Positions 47,201 to 55,587 of a DNA stretch of 64,000 nt are shown piece by piece. The DNA comes from Candidatus Koribacter versatilis Ellin345 (GTDB lineage: Bacteria; Acidobacteriota; Terriglobia; Terriglobales; Acidobacteriaceae), in contig NC_008009.1 of NCBI RefSeq assembly GCF_000014005.1, forward strand, positions 2,232,001-2,296,000, in the 5' to 3' direction. The notes under the pieces are model-generated. The model ran no database searches and had not been told where the DNA came from. It saw nothing but the letters and a program-made list of their open reading frames with translations. A program made the position numbers and the translations under genes. The stretch's first letter is position 1. Each line of letters begins with the position of its first letter.

Positions 47201-47531
47201 CTCGCTGAACGGGAAGACCTGGCTCTCGCACCCATACACCTACGTCGCTTCCGGTTCGGGCACGGCCGCAACCATGTCCACCCCGACGCCCGGCAGCACC
47301 TTGCCCGGCGCCAGTGTCACCTTCAATTGGACAACTGGTTCGGGCGTGACATCGTACTCGCTGTACATTGGTACGACGGCGGGCGCGCACAACCTCGACT
47401 TCATCAACACCACCTCAACTTCTGCCAGTGTCACGAATCTTCCAACCAACGGATCCACCGTGTACGTCACCCTGTACTCGTTGATCGGCGGGGTGTGGCA
47501 CTCCAACGCCTACACCTACAAAGCGCAGTAG
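44280..47531 (+). CDS. Large secreted BNR/WD40-like repeat protein with three C-terminal Ig-like repeats
   Basis: A secreted protein of 1083 residues. Signal peptide KKLICAVFASLMFVAAGY; then a large propeller region (about 80-800) with BNR/sortilin-type repeats: GGIWKSSDNGSTWTAQSDSQP, GVLKSTNGGSTWTMLG, GVWRSTDGGTTWARVFP and further copies of the (S/T)xDxGxxW motif, as in xyloglucanase- and VPS10-type proteins. From about residue 810 there are three repeats of about 92 residues with SYSLYIGT..GAHDI, shared with the gene at 58109. No catalytic residues are assigned, so glycan binding or hydrolysis is only a guess. A strong terminator follows. Confidence 0.86.
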   Translation: MKKLICAVFASLMFVAAGYPQEPIADVEHEDTEATPQQRQQWFYGQRAYPFKVTPAGAHRRAFGEATQMRIDEEAVRANAPAGGKTNTLNPWTMIGPKPSNQGGYGVTSGRITAVAVDQTTSGASTVLYIGGAEGGIWKSSDNGSTWTAQSDSQPTLAIGSIAIDPNNHSIIYAGTGEENFSGDSYYGGGVLKSTNGGSTWTMLGASYFGGPIGSGSYYGGSFIGAIAVQPGVSSGTPIVLAGSEFSSNASSGVWRSTDGGTTWARVFPTTAQLYSHVTSVVWVSKTKAYAAVSNVFGASSVPVGVYVSSDSGATWGPANGVSGQALPDGTTTAGRFTLAVSPSTPATMYVSVSDYNTSGLYGMYFTTDSGGHWNPLKSPLNAVGTTNDFCGPQCWYDMPLAVHPTHPGTLYAGGNFNYGAGNGGVYVSLNATNGATATWSTPNPGTNSVTMHPDFHAFAFSADGNTLYIGEDGGLWRGTPTNSATMAWTDLNTNLAITEFYPGLAIYKGSKNTALNGTQDNGAQLYTGSLQWTVVTCGDGAWAAIDPTTANNLYAGCTSANFEGVIRSLDGGGSWASLGTGINNFENVAFIPPMIMDPKSSTTLYYGTDHLYKMVNSSQPSPFPTWSYVNASALTSGYLSTIAVSAVNGAYFFVGDSTGAAQFSINSGASWTAFTGLPGRFVSMVQADPHTATIAYVTVSGFSGFNGDTKGHVFKCLTTTSACTDMSGNLPNTPANDIVIDPDLANTFYVATDVGVFTSTNNGTTWSTSGTGLPNVAVVGLKLHESSRTLRAATHGRSTWDLSVPTSTVTPAAMTSPANGATMTGASATFNWSAGTGATQYSLYIGNTSGAHDIAFVSTTSLSATVNTLPTNGEKFFVSLYSYIGGKWYYNAYSYYASGTGAAATMSTPTPGTKLSSASQTFTWTKGTGINSYSLYIGTKAGLHDIDFLNTSNTSASFSNLPTNGGTFYVTLYSLNGKTWLSHPYTYVASGSGTAATMSTPTPGSTLPGASVTFNWTTGSGVTSYSLYIGTTAGAHNLDFINTTSTSASVTNLPTNGSTVYVTLYSLIGGVWHSNAYTYKAQ
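46707..47528 (+). repeat. Three tandem 92-residue coding repeats
   Basis: Units start near 46707, 46983 and 47259, each with P(T/A)PG near the start, then SYSLYIGT, GAHDI or a variant, and a late LPTNG.(F/V)YVTLYS block. The same unit is repeated four times at 58181-59293. Confidence 0.85.
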
Positions 47532-47551
47532 TTGCGAAAAGCTAACCACGA

Positions 47552-47586
47552 ACGCCGGGGGCAAACGCCTCCGGCGTTTTATTTTT
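47552..47586 (+). terminator. Rho-independent terminator after the BNR-repeat gene
   Basis: Stem AACGCCGG / CCGGCGTT with a 12-nt loop and TTATTTTT. Confidence 0.9.
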
Positions 47587-47702
47587 CACGAAATCTTCAC
47601 ATCAATTTTCTGCCCGCGGCCTGTCACTATTTGCATTAGACTGCGCGCGCCCTCTCAGCCGACAATCGGGACAGTCGCAGTCAGCTCGAGGAGAATCCAC
47701 AC

Positions 47703-49388
47703 TTGCCACTACGTCGCCGATTCACGGCCTTCGTGTACCTGCTGATGTTTGGCCTGCTCCTCCCGCACGTCGCGCACGCGCAGAAGAAGCCTGCATCCGC
47801 GAAGCCCGCTGGATCCCCCGCTCTCCAATCTGCCATTCGCGCCGGACAGCTCCCCGACATGCGTTGGCCCAACTTCTCCGACTATCGCGTCCAGATCGAT
47901 AACTTCTACAAGGCGTCGAACTACTCTCTCGCGTGGATTGAAGCTGGCACGCCGACCGACCACGCCCGCCAGATGATCGCGATCCTCAGCGCTGCCGACT
48001 CACAAGGTCTCAACGCCGAAGATTACGACGGACTCCGCTGGCCTGACCGCATCTCGAAGCTCGCTGCTGCACACGCGCCTGAAGACGAGGACGTCTTCGA
48101 TCTCGCGCTCACCGTCAGCACCATGCGTTACATATCCGACATGCATATCGGCCGCATCAATCCCACCCACTTCCAGTTCGGCCTCGATGTGGAACACAAG
48201 AAGCTCGATCTCCCCAGCTTCGTACGCAACATGCTCAGTTCACCTGACGACCTCACGCACACAATCGCCAAGGTAGGCCCACCGTTCGCCGGATACGAAG
48301 CCACCCGCCAGGCCATGCTGCAGTACACCCAACTAGCCAAGCAGCCCGATACCGAGAAACTCCCGCTTCCGGTCGGCGTGGTGTACCAGGGCGGCTACTA
48401 CGACCACATGCCCGCCCTCGCCAAGCGCCTCCAGCAACTTGGTGACCTCGATCCCAAAGTCATCATCCTGGCGGATGCGATCAAATACGACGACCCTCTC
48501 ATGGGCGGCGTCGCGCACTTCCAGTCGCGTCACGGCCTGCCCAATGACGGCAATCTCACCTCCGACACGATCGATGCGCTGAACATACCCATCGCCGATC
48601 GCCTCGAGCAGCTAAAGCTCGCGCTCGAGCGCTATCGCTGGATCCGCTATCAATTCACTTCACCTCCTGTCGTGGTCAACGTGCCGGAGTTCAAGCTCTT
48701 CGGCTATGACGGAAGCGGCACGCAGATCCTATCCATGGGGGTGAATGTTGGCGACGCCTTCGATTTTCAGACGCCTATCTTCGAAGGTGACATCCGCTAT
48801 ATCGTCTTCCGGCCCTATTGGTACGTGACGCCCACGATCCAGCGCGACGAGATGGTGCCCTCTGTCGAAGAAGACCGCACCTATCTCGAACAGAATGAAA
48901 TGGAGGTCGTGGATAAGGACGGCAAGGTCATCGCCTCCGGCGCAATCTCAGACGCAGTGCTCAAGCACCTGAAGAACGGCTCGTATTCGATCCGTCAGCG
49001 TCCAGGCGCGGACAATGCGCTCGGCCTCGTGAAGATCATCTTTCCTAACTCGCATAACGTTTATCTGCACGACACGCCTGAGTTCAAGACCATGTTCTCG
49101 AAGGCACCGCGTGCATTGAGCCACGGATGCATCCACCTCGAAAAGCCCGCCGATCTCGCCTACTGGCTCTTGCGCGACAAGACCGATTGGTCGCTGGACA
49201 AAGTGAAAGAAGCCATGCAGCACGGACGCGACAACTCCAGCGTGACCCTTACTAAGCCCGTGCCGATCCTCATCCTCTACGTAACCGCCCGCGCCCAGAC
49301 CAATGGCACTGTCCAGTTCTTTAAAGATATCTACGGCCACGACGTCGAACTCAAAGCTGCGCTGGCGAAGGGCTATCCGTATCCGTAG
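47703..49388 (+). CDS. L,D-transpeptidase, YcbB type
   Basis: A periplasmic enzyme of 561 residues that makes 3-3 crosslinks in peptidoglycan, or attaches proteins to it. Signal peptide (TAFVYLLMFGLLLPHVAHAQ), a scaffold region with the YcbB-type N-terminal domain, a peptidoglycan-binding-like segment (GVAHFQSRHGLPNDGNLTSDTIDALN), then the YkuD domain with HDTPEFKTMF and the catalytic Cys in SHGCIHLEKP. The long loop insert in the YkuD part fits YcbB. TTG 47703 follows GAGGAG with good spacing. Its stop abuts the convergent gene. Confidence 0.93.
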   Translation: MPLRRRFTAFVYLLMFGLLLPHVAHAQKKPASAKPAGSPALQSAIRAGQLPDMRWPNFSDYRVQIDNFYKASNYSLAWIEAGTPTDHARQMIAILSAADSQGLNAEDYDGLRWPDRISKLAAAHAPEDEDVFDLALTVSTMRYISDMHIGRINPTHFQFGLDVEHKKLDLPSFVRNMLSSPDDLTHTIAKVGPPFAGYEATRQAMLQYTQLAKQPDTEKLPLPVGVVYQGGYYDHMPALAKRLQQLGDLDPKVIILADAIKYDDPLMGGVAHFQSRHGLPNDGNLTSDTIDALNIPIADRLEQLKLALERYRWIRYQFTSPPVVVNVPEFKLFGYDGSGTQILSMGVNVGDAFDFQTPIFEGDIRYIVFRPYWYVTPTIQRDEMVPSVEEDRTYLEQNEMEVVDKDGKVIASGAISDAVLKHLKNGSYSIRQRPGADNALGLVKIIFPNSHNVYLHDTPEFKTMFSKAPRALSHGCIHLEKPADLAYWLLRDKTDWSLDKVKEAMQHGRDNSSVTLTKPVPILILYVTARAQTNGTVQFFKDIYGHDVELKAALAKGYPYP

Positions 49389-51506
49389 CTATTGAAAATC
49401 GCGCGGCACGGTCTCGCGCCACGTCTTCGTACGAATCAACTTGCCGTCGTTGCGCAGCTCGCGCGTGTATTCGTAATAAAAATTCTTTTCGTCGCTGCGC
49501 AGATTAAGCGTCGTGCTCCACAGCAGCGTACGATCCTTGAGCTTCACCGCCATCGAAGCCTCGCCATGCACCGACGCTTCCGCTGGATGTTCCACATTCA
49601 CCGTGTGCACCAGACGTTCCTTCGTCTCCTCCTCACCAAAGGGATAGAAGTCGCGCTCCTCGCCATGCCAATCGACCGTGGTGGTGTGCTTCGCCTCATC
49701 GCGCGTAACGGTTGAAGTTCCTGGCAACAGATCGCCTTCTGAGCGGAGGCTTGGAAGAGAATCACTCTCTTGTGGTTTTGCAAACTCGATCGACTTCAGA
49801 TTCGCTGATTCGATAACCGGAAGCGTCAAGTTCGTCCGTTCAGTAAATGGAAGTCGAAGATGGTTCGTCATCGAATATGGCGTCGGCCAGATCATCGGCC
49901 ACAGGGAGTTGGACACCGAAATTCGTACCCGATGCCCGGCAGGGAAGACCCACGACGTAAAGTGCAGGGGAATTGTGAGGTCATAGCTCTGGCCGGGAGC
50001 CGGGGGCGATGGAGCAGTGCGGGAGTTTCTCTGGGCGCCACTCAGTCCCGCTCCCGTAACGAGTGTGGTCGATCCATTCGGTGCGAGATCTTCGAGCCGC
50101 ACGAACCAGTTCGCCAGTGGAGTTCCTGTGGTGGCATGAAGCCGAACCTCTGGAATGCCGAGGATCGCAAGATCCCGCTCCAGAACTGGACTCTGAAACG
50201 GCAGGCTCTTTTCGTCACTCGGACGCTGATCCACCGTAAGATCTCCCCACCACAACCCAGCTTCGATGCCGCCGTCCGGTTGATACAGGATCTTCTGCTC
50301 GGTGTACGCGCGACCAAGCCACGCGTAGCCCCCCGGTATCTCTTTCTTGAACCAGGGAACCTCTTGCTTCCCATACTGCACGTACATCGTCAAGTTTTCG
50401 TAGGGATAGAGTGTTACCGCTGTGCTCTTCGTCGGCCACTCCGTCGCCTTCCACTCTCCCGGAATCTCCTTCGTCTCAAGCCCCGGCTTGTAGTAGTCGC
50501 GCATGAATACGCGCAGCATCGGCCACTTCTCCACATCGTTCGCCTTGCCCTTCAGCCAGTGATCGAACCAATCGGTTTCAAGGTCACGCCACTCCACAGC
50601 TGGCCCCGGTTCCGCGTCATGCGGAAACGAGTGTGGCCATGGCCCCACGATCGCAAAGCGTGGTCCTTTCAGGTTCGCCAGCATCCTCGGCACGCTGTCG
50701 CGATATCCATCGAGAAACCCGCCAATCAGGAAGACGGGAATCTCAATCCGGCTGTAGTCCGTGGAGAGCGACGCCCGTCGCCAGAACTCTCCATCCCGCT
50801 GATGCTTGAGATACAGCAGGAACCACGGCGGCGTATCGAAGCGTTCGTTCAGCGTCTTCTCATCGACAGGGAAGTCCGGCGCCGGTGAAAGCGAGTTCGT
50901 CAGGTCCATAGAGATCTCGAACTCATCCAGGTGCATCATTCCGTCAATGTAGTGAATGTCGTCGTGAAAGAGATCGTCCGACGCATCGGCAGCGATGATC
51001 GCCTTTAATGCCGGAGGGCGCCGCATCGCCATCTGGATGGAATTGAATCCGCCCCACGAGATCCCCATCATTCCAACATTGCCGTTCGACCACGCTTGTC
51101 GAGCCAGCCACGCAATCACTTCTTCGCCATCCTGCAACTCTTGCTCGGAATACTCGCGGTCCGGCGTTCGGCCTTCACTGCGGCCCGTTCCGCGAACATC
51201 CACGCGTGCCACTACGTAATGCTTGCGCACCAGGTATCCGTGCAGCGAGTAGTCGCGGCCCAGCGACCAATCGTCTTTGCGATAGGGAAGGTACTCGAGC
51301 ACCACCGGCACTTTTTCGTCTGGCTTGAGATCGGCGGGAAGGAAGAGGTTTGCCGCGAGCTTCACACCATCGCGCATCGGGATCCACTGCTCACGGATGG
51401 TGATTCCGCCGTACGTTTGCTCGGGCAGTGTGGCGCGCCCGGCGCTTAACACTGGCGCAAGAAAGCTCAAGGCTGCGAGGATAAGAACGGCGAATCGTTC
51501 ACGCAT
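49389..51506 (-). CDS. Secreted CocE/NonD-family hydrolase
   Basis: An alpha/beta-hydrolase of 705 residues in the X-Pro dipeptidyl-peptidase (S15) group. Signal peptide VLILAALSFLAPVLSAG; oxyanion region PVVLEYLPYRKDD; Ser nucleophile in GMMGISWGGFNS; acid near GGFLDGYRDS; His in VGPWPHSFPHDAEP. The C-terminal jelly-roll (LTIPLHFTSWVFPAGHRVRISVSNS) is the family's usual second domain. Members hydrolyse acyl or peptide bonds in small substrates; the substrate is unknown here. Convergent with the L,D-transpeptidase gene; no operon partner. Confidence 0.9.
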   Translation of the reverse strand: MRERFAVLILAALSFLAPVLSAGRATLPEQTYGGITIREQWIPMRDGVKLAANLFLPADLKPDEKVPVVLEYLPYRKDDWSLGRDYSLHGYLVRKHYVVARVDVRGTGRSEGRTPDREYSEQELQDGEEVIAWLARQAWSNGNVGMMGISWGGFNSIQMAMRRPPALKAIIAADASDDLFHDDIHYIDGMMHLDEFEISMDLTNSLSPAPDFPVDEKTLNERFDTPPWFLLYLKHQRDGEFWRRASLSTDYSRIEIPVFLIGGFLDGYRDSVPRMLANLKGPRFAIVGPWPHSFPHDAEPGPAVEWRDLETDWFDHWLKGKANDVEKWPMLRVFMRDYYKPGLETKEIPGEWKATEWPTKSTAVTLYPYENLTMYVQYGKQEVPWFKKEIPGGYAWLGRAYTEQKILYQPDGGIEAGLWWGDLTVDQRPSDEKSLPFQSPVLERDLAILGIPEVRLHATTGTPLANWFVRLEDLAPNGSTTLVTGAGLSGAQRNSRTAPSPPAPGQSYDLTIPLHFTSWVFPAGHRVRISVSNSLWPMIWPTPYSMTNHLRLPFTERTNLTLPVIESANLKSIEFAKPQESDSLPSLRSEGDLLPGTSTVTRDEAKHTTTVDWHGEERDFYPFGEEETKERLVHTVNVEHPAEASVHGEASMAVKLKDRTLLWSTTLNLRSDEKNFYYEYTRELRNDGKLIRTKTWRETVPRDFQ

Positions 51507-51565
51507 CGTCGTTGATTGCGTGACATTCTATCCTTTGTGTCGAGAGGAACGGATCGGGCTGGGTT

Positions 51566-52195
51566 TCAGCCCCGCAGGAACGGATTGCGCTCGCGCTCTT
51601 CTTCAATCGTCGTGCTGGGACCGTGTCCGGGAATTACGATCGTCTCCCCCGGCAGCACCAGTAGTTTTCCGTGAATGGACTTCATGATTTTTTCATAAGA
51701 CCCACCGGGAAGATCGGTACGGCCGATGCTGCCTTGGAACAACGTATCACCCGCAATCAAAGTCTTCTCGCTTTTGAGCAGCAGGCAGATGCTTCCCTGG
51801 GTGTGTCCCGGAGTGTGAATGACCGATCCTTCGATCGTGCCGAACTTCACGCTATCGCCATCCGCCAGGCTCTCGTCCACCACAACTTTGCCGGGGTCTT
51901 TCATCCCAAGCCATGACGCCTGCACGTCGAGCAACTTCAGCAGCTGGTCGTCATTCTCGTTGAGCAAAAGCGGAGCGCCGGTAAGCGCCTTCAGCTTCAT
52001 TGCGCCGCCCACGTGGTCAATGTGCGCGTGAGTTACCACAATTTGGGTAACCCGCAATTGGTGTTTCTCCAGGATCGCGACCACGACTTCAACTTCGTCA
52101 CCCGGATCAATGACGATGGCTTCATGGGTTGTTTCATCCCCAATGACGGAGCAGTTGCACTGTAGTGGGCCTACAGGGAAGATTTCGTGGATCAT
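51566..52195 (-). CDS. MBL-fold metallo-hydrolase (glyoxalase II-like)
   Basis: A 209-residue cytoplasmic hydrolase of the metallo-beta-lactamase fold. The metal motif THAHIDHVGG, the later His in HTPGHTQGS, the Asp in IAGDTLF, and the GHGP motif near the end are all present, so a binuclear Zn/Fe site is expected. It is close to YcbL/glyoxalase II-type thioesterases. ATG 52195 has AAGGAG 4 nt upstream and is chosen over the start at 52255. The secG gene lies upstream on the same strand, with its own terminator between. Confidence 0.92.
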   Translation of the reverse strand: MIHEIFPVGPLQCNCSVIGDETTHEAIVIDPGDEVEVVVAILEKHQLRVTQIVVTHAHIDHVGGAMKLKALTGAPLLLNENDDQLLKLLDVQASWLGMKDPGKVVVDESLADGDSVKFGTIEGSVIHTPGHTQGSICLLLKSEKTLIAGDTLFQGSIGRTDLPGGSYEKIMKSIHGKLLVLPGETIVIPGHGPSTTIEEERERNPFLRG

Positions 52196-52310
52196 TTTCT
52201 CCTTCGGGACGAGTCGCGCAAGGCAGGGGAGTGGGTGTGTCTCTCCACGGTTCAACCCGATATCGGATGCTTTGTTCCGAATTAAGGTTCTTTTCTGCAG
52301 CGATTTATCG

Positions 52311-52344
52311 AAAAAAATGAAGGCCTCCGCATGAGGAGGCCTTC
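52311..52344 (-). terminator. Rho-independent terminator after secG
   Basis: On the minus strand, stem GAAGGCCTCC / GGAGGCCTTC with a 6-nt loop, followed by ATTTTTTT. It separates secG from the MBL gene. Confidence 0.92.
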
Positions 52345-52360
52345 ATCCAAAATCCAAAAA

Positions 52361-52660
52361 CTACTTCTTCGGCGCCTGCTGAGTCGGGGCCGCCTTTGTG
52401 CCGTTCAATACCGAACCCGCGCTTCCGGTGTGGCGCGCTGCCATCACGCTCAGGATGATCGAAGTCAGCATGAAGATGACCGCCGACCATGTGGTCGCTT
52501 TCGAGAGCGCGTTCGCGGTGCCACGCGGGCCAAACGCCGTCTGGCTGCCGCTGCCGCCGAAGGCCGCGGCGAGGTCGGCGCTCTTGCCGCTCTGCAGCAG
52601 CACTACCACGATCAGGAAAAAGCAAACCGCAATGTGAATGGTGGTGATCAGGTAAATCAT
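52361..52660 (-). CDS. secG: Preprotein translocase subunit SecG
   Basis: A 99-residue small subunit of the SecYEG translocon with two membrane helices: IHIAVCFFLIVVVLLQSGK and SAVIFMLTSIILSVMAA. The block LLQSGKSADLAAAFGGSGSQTAFGPRG between them is the SecG signature. The tail is Ala/Gln/Lys-rich. Start ATG 52660. A tRNA-Leu gene lies just upstream on the same strand, a common arrangement. Confidence 0.95.
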   Translation of the reverse strand: MIYLITTIHIAVCFFLIVVVLLQSGKSADLAAAFGGSGSQTAFGPRGTANALSKATTWSAVIFMLTSIILSVMAARHTGSAGSVLNGTKAAPTQQAPKK

Positions 52661-52753
52661 TCAATATCTCAGTCGCGCGCTGGGAGAACACAGCGCCTGG
52701 TCTCTCAAAGGCTTTTGGAATCTCAAACCCGGCCGGAACGGACAGGGAACGTA

Positions 52754-52838
52754 TGGTGCGGAAGGGGGGACTTGAACCCCCATGCCTTTCGGCGCCACCC
52801 CCTCAAGATGGTGTGTCTGCCAATTTCACCACTTCCGC
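52754..52838 (-). tRNA. tRNA-Leu (anticodon GAG)
   Basis: Minus strand, 85 nt including the encoded CCA: acceptor GCGGAAG/CTTCCGC, anticodon stem CCATC/GGTGG around loop TTGAGGG (anticodon GAG), long variable arm with GCC-GAAA-GGC, and T-arm GGGGG-TTCAAGT-CCCCC. The long variable arm and the GAG anticodon identify leucine (CUC/CUU). Confidence 0.97.
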
Positions 52839-52968
52839 AGAGCTTTCCAAAGAACACGTGAGGCAAAGTGATTATAACAAAAGGAAGTACATGCTCCAAA
52901 CCACGGAGCGTTCCTTGACCCTCGCGCGCGCGGTCAGTTCTAATCATCAGTTCTTCCAAGGAGAAGCA

Positions 52969-53817
52969 ATGAAAGTCGCATTCTTAGGGTTGGGGATTAT
53001 GGGGCGTCCGATGGCGGCGAACCTTGCTAAGGCCGGCAACGAAGTCACGGTTTGGAACCGCACACCGAAGGATGTCGAAGGCGCGCACGTTGCGAAGACT
53101 CCTGCGGAAGCCGCTAAACATGCGGATGTGGTGTGGATGTGCGTGTCGGATACGAACGCGGTGGAGCGCGTATTGTTTGGCGACGGTGGCGTGGAACCCG
53201 TGCTGCGGGCGGGGATGGTGGTGGTGGACTCGAGCACGATTTCGCCGGTGGAGACGCTGAAGTTTGCCGAGCGCGTGCGCGCGAAGGGCGCGGATTACAT
53301 CGACGCGCCGATCACGGGATCGAAGATCGGAGCGGAGTCGGCACAGTTGATCTTCATGGTCGGTGCGAAAGACGAGACGTTGAAGAAACTCGAACCGCTC
53401 TTCCTGCAGATGGGGAAGAAGATCGTGCACATGGGCGAAGTGGGGAAGGGGCAGGCGTCGAAGATTTCGCTGAACCTGCAAATCGCCTGTATTTATGAGG
53501 GTTTCATCGAGGGCTTCAAAGTCGCTACGCAACTCGGCGTGAACCCAGAAAAATTTGTTGAGCTGGTGCAGAGCACGATGGTGCGATCGGGAGTGGTGGA
53601 TTACAAGGCGCCGTTCGTGTTGAAACGCGACTACACGCCGAACTTTCCGCTACGTTTAATGCGCAAGGACCTGCTGCTGGTGAGCGATGCGGCGAAGCAG
53701 TTGGAGCTGGATTTGCCGGGGCTGAAATCTGTTCTCGAGGTTTATGACGAGGCGCACGAGGCCGGTATGGATGACCAGGATTACGCGGCTACGCTGGCAC
53801 TTTTGGAACGAAATTAG
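52969..53817 (+). CDS. NAD(P)-dependent beta-hydroxyacid dehydrogenase (HIBADH/GLYR family)
   Basis: A 282-residue oxidoreductase. Rossmann motif GLGIMGRPMAANLAKAG, cofactor loop WNRTPKD (favouring NADP, by family experience), substrate-binding DAPITGSKIGAESAQLIFMVGA, and the catalytic Lys in GKGQASKISLNLQIA. Such enzymes act on 3-hydroxyisobutyrate, tartronate semialdehyde, glyoxylate or succinic semialdehyde; which one cannot be told. ATG 52969 has AAGGAG 7 nt upstream; a further open frame to 52753 crosses the tRNA-Leu gene and is not used. Confidence 0.93.
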   Translation: MKVAFLGLGIMGRPMAANLAKAGNEVTVWNRTPKDVEGAHVAKTPAEAAKHADVVWMCVSDTNAVERVLFGDGGVEPVLRAGMVVVDSSTISPVETLKFAERVRAKGADYIDAPITGSKIGAESAQLIFMVGAKDETLKKLEPLFLQMGKKIVHMGEVGKGQASKISLNLQIACIYEGFIEGFKVATQLGVNPEKFVELVQSTMVRSGVVDYKAPFVLKRDYTPNFPLRLMRKDLLLVSDAAKQLELDLPGLKSVLEVYDEAHEAGMDDQDYAATLALLERN

Positions 53818-54196
53818 CGGGAAGAAACAAGGAAAACTTACGGTAAAACCCGAAGTTAGAAGTTAGTAAACAACATTTTATAAGTGCTTATTTGCTGGGG
53901 ATTTGCCCGGGTATGACGTTTTTTGTCAACAATCCAGGCCCGTGATTTTCTTCTCCAGAGCCTGTGAAAAGCGACCGTGGACGCGGAAATTTTGCTCGTC
54001 ACCGTGGTTTGCCGCAAAGGTGGTACATGGAAAGTGGAAGAATTTGTTTACCACTCGGTTAAGAGGGCTATATCTGCGGAATATGCCGCTGGCACTACTG
54101 ACAGTACCCAGTCACGTTAGGGTTGGGTAGTTTCGCGCCGCGAACGAGGGTCTGCCGACCCCGCTCGTTCAAATCACAAACCGTGAAGAAGGCAAC
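53818..54196. other. Intergenic region before the HD-GYP gene
   Basis: About 380 bp, richer in A/T than its surroundings. GAAGG lies 5 nt before the next ATG. I see no gene, terminator or clear operator. Confidence 0.35.
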
Positions 54197-55291
54197 ATGG
54201 AAACGCTTCGCGACCAATCGCGGGCCACGCTGCTGATAGTGGATGATTCGGCCGACGACGTTGCACTCGTCAGTGACATTCTGAAGGACCAATACCGGGT
54301 GAAGGTCGCAACCAACGGAGTGCGCGCGCTCAAGATTGCGCAGTCCGACGACCCGCCGGATCTGATCCTGCTCGACGTGGTGATGGCCGGATTGGATGGT
54401 TACGGAGTGTGCCGGCAGCTGAAGGCAAATTCGCGGACACGCCACATACCGTTCCTGTTTCTTACCAGTAAATCCACGCCGGAGGACGAACGCGTGGGAC
54501 TGGAACTGGGCGCGGTGGACTATATAAGGAAGCCGATCGATCCGGTAATCCTGTTCGCGAGACTGAAGACACACCTTGCGACGGGGGCGGCGAAAACATC
54601 GCATTCCGAGGCATCCCAGGCTGACCAGCATGGGCGCGAAAAAGAGATTGAGCAGGATTTAGCCGCGATGATCCTGACATCGCTGGCCGAGAGCCGCGAC
54701 GCCACAACGGCCAACCATGCACTTCGGATACAGCGGTACGTGAAGGTACTGGCGGAGGCATTGGCGGGGCATCCGCGGTTTTCGGCGCTGGCAGCCGATC
54801 GGGCGATCGAGGTGATTTACCGTGCTGCCGTCCTGTACGACGTGGGAAAAATCGGCGTTCCCGAAACCATCTTGCTGAAGCCATGCGCGTTGCTTGCCGG
54901 CGAGTGGGAGGTAATGACCGGGCATACGACGATCGCGGCGCGGGCCATTGAGCGCGCGCAAGAAGTGGTCGGGAAGGGCAGTGAGTTTTCGCGGATCGCG
55001 AAGGAGATGGCGCTCTGTCACCACGAGAAATGGAACGGCAAGGGGTATCCGCAAGGACTTTCGGGGGACGATATACCGGTCGCCGCAAGGCTGGTGGCGA
55101 TTGCCGATGTGTACGACGCGTTGACTCGCCGGCGGACCTACAAAGACGCTATCAGCCACGAAGAGGCGGTAGCGGAGATCCGGCGCGGTCGGGGGGCAGA
55201 ATTCGATCCCGAAGTCGTAGATGCATTCGTCGCGGTGAGTGAAGAGATGCGGGCGATTGCACGGCGTTTTCCGGTACCGGCAGAGGATTGA
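54197..55291 (+). CDS. Response regulator with HD-GYP domain, altered active site
   Basis: A 364-residue response regulator. Receiver domain (about 10-125): acidic pair Asp16-Asp17 in LLIVDDSADD, phosphoacceptor Asp60 in LILLDVVM, Lys112 in YIRKPID, all intact. HD-GYP domain (about 160-355): His174 in TTANHALRIQRYVK, then AAVLYDVGKIGVPETIL, TGHTTIAARAI, CHHEKWNGKGYPQGLSGDDIPVAARLV and ADVYDALTRRRTYKD. HD-GYP proteins hydrolyse c-di-GMP, but here the HD motif reads Tyr214-Asp215, so one metal ligand is lost although the GYP motif remains. It may be inactive or altered. No histidine kinase gene lies nearby. Confidence 0.93.
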   Translation: METLRDQSRATLLIVDDSADDVALVSDILKDQYRVKVATNGVRALKIAQSDDPPDLILLDVVMAGLDGYGVCRQLKANSRTRHIPFLFLTSKSTPEDERVGLELGAVDYIRKPIDPVILFARLKTHLATGAAKTSHSEASQADQHGREKEIEQDLAAMILTSLAESRDATTANHALRIQRYVKVLAEALAGHPRFSALAADRAIEVIYRAAVLYDVGKIGVPETILLKPCALLAGEWEVMTGHTTIAARAIERAQEVVGKGSEFSRIAKEMALCHHEKWNGKGYPQGLSGDDIPVAARLVAIADVYDALTRRRTYKDAISHEEAVAEIRRGRGAEFDPEVVDAFVAVSEEMRAIARRFPVPAED

Positions 55292-55587
55292 TCGGACTCG
55301 GCACCGTGGGTAAATGGCCGAGTTTTGAAACGGTTTAGCACTACCGTGCCATACAAGAATTCGTACCGCTTCAAGTATCGTTGATCGATGAGCAGTGGTG
55401 ACCTTCGAGTGGTCGTACTCGACGATCAAACCTTCCGGGCCGAATGCCAAGTTTGCGGTGAATCGATTCACGGAAAGACGTTTATCGAACTGGTTCAATT
55501 CGAGAATGAGCACACCGGGACGTGTCTCGGGCGTTCGATAGCGGCGGACTGAAGAGATCTCAAGATCGCGAGATATCTGCACCCGGG

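Noticed and set aside
46707-47531. CRISPR-like or intergenic tandem repeat
   Set aside because: The periodicity is in coding sequence with about 92 codons per unit and diverged units; it reflects protein domains.
52753-52968. Longer start for the hydroxyacid dehydrogenase
   Set aside because: The extension reads through the tRNA-Leu gene; AAGGAG before ATG 52969 and the Rossmann motif fix the start.
54659-55582. Minus-strand frame of 307 codons starting just after the GDSL gene
   Set aside because: The first 90 residues look mildly protein-like and the GTG start is close to the GDSL stop, but two thirds of the frame runs antisense through the HD-GYP gene and no family is recognised.
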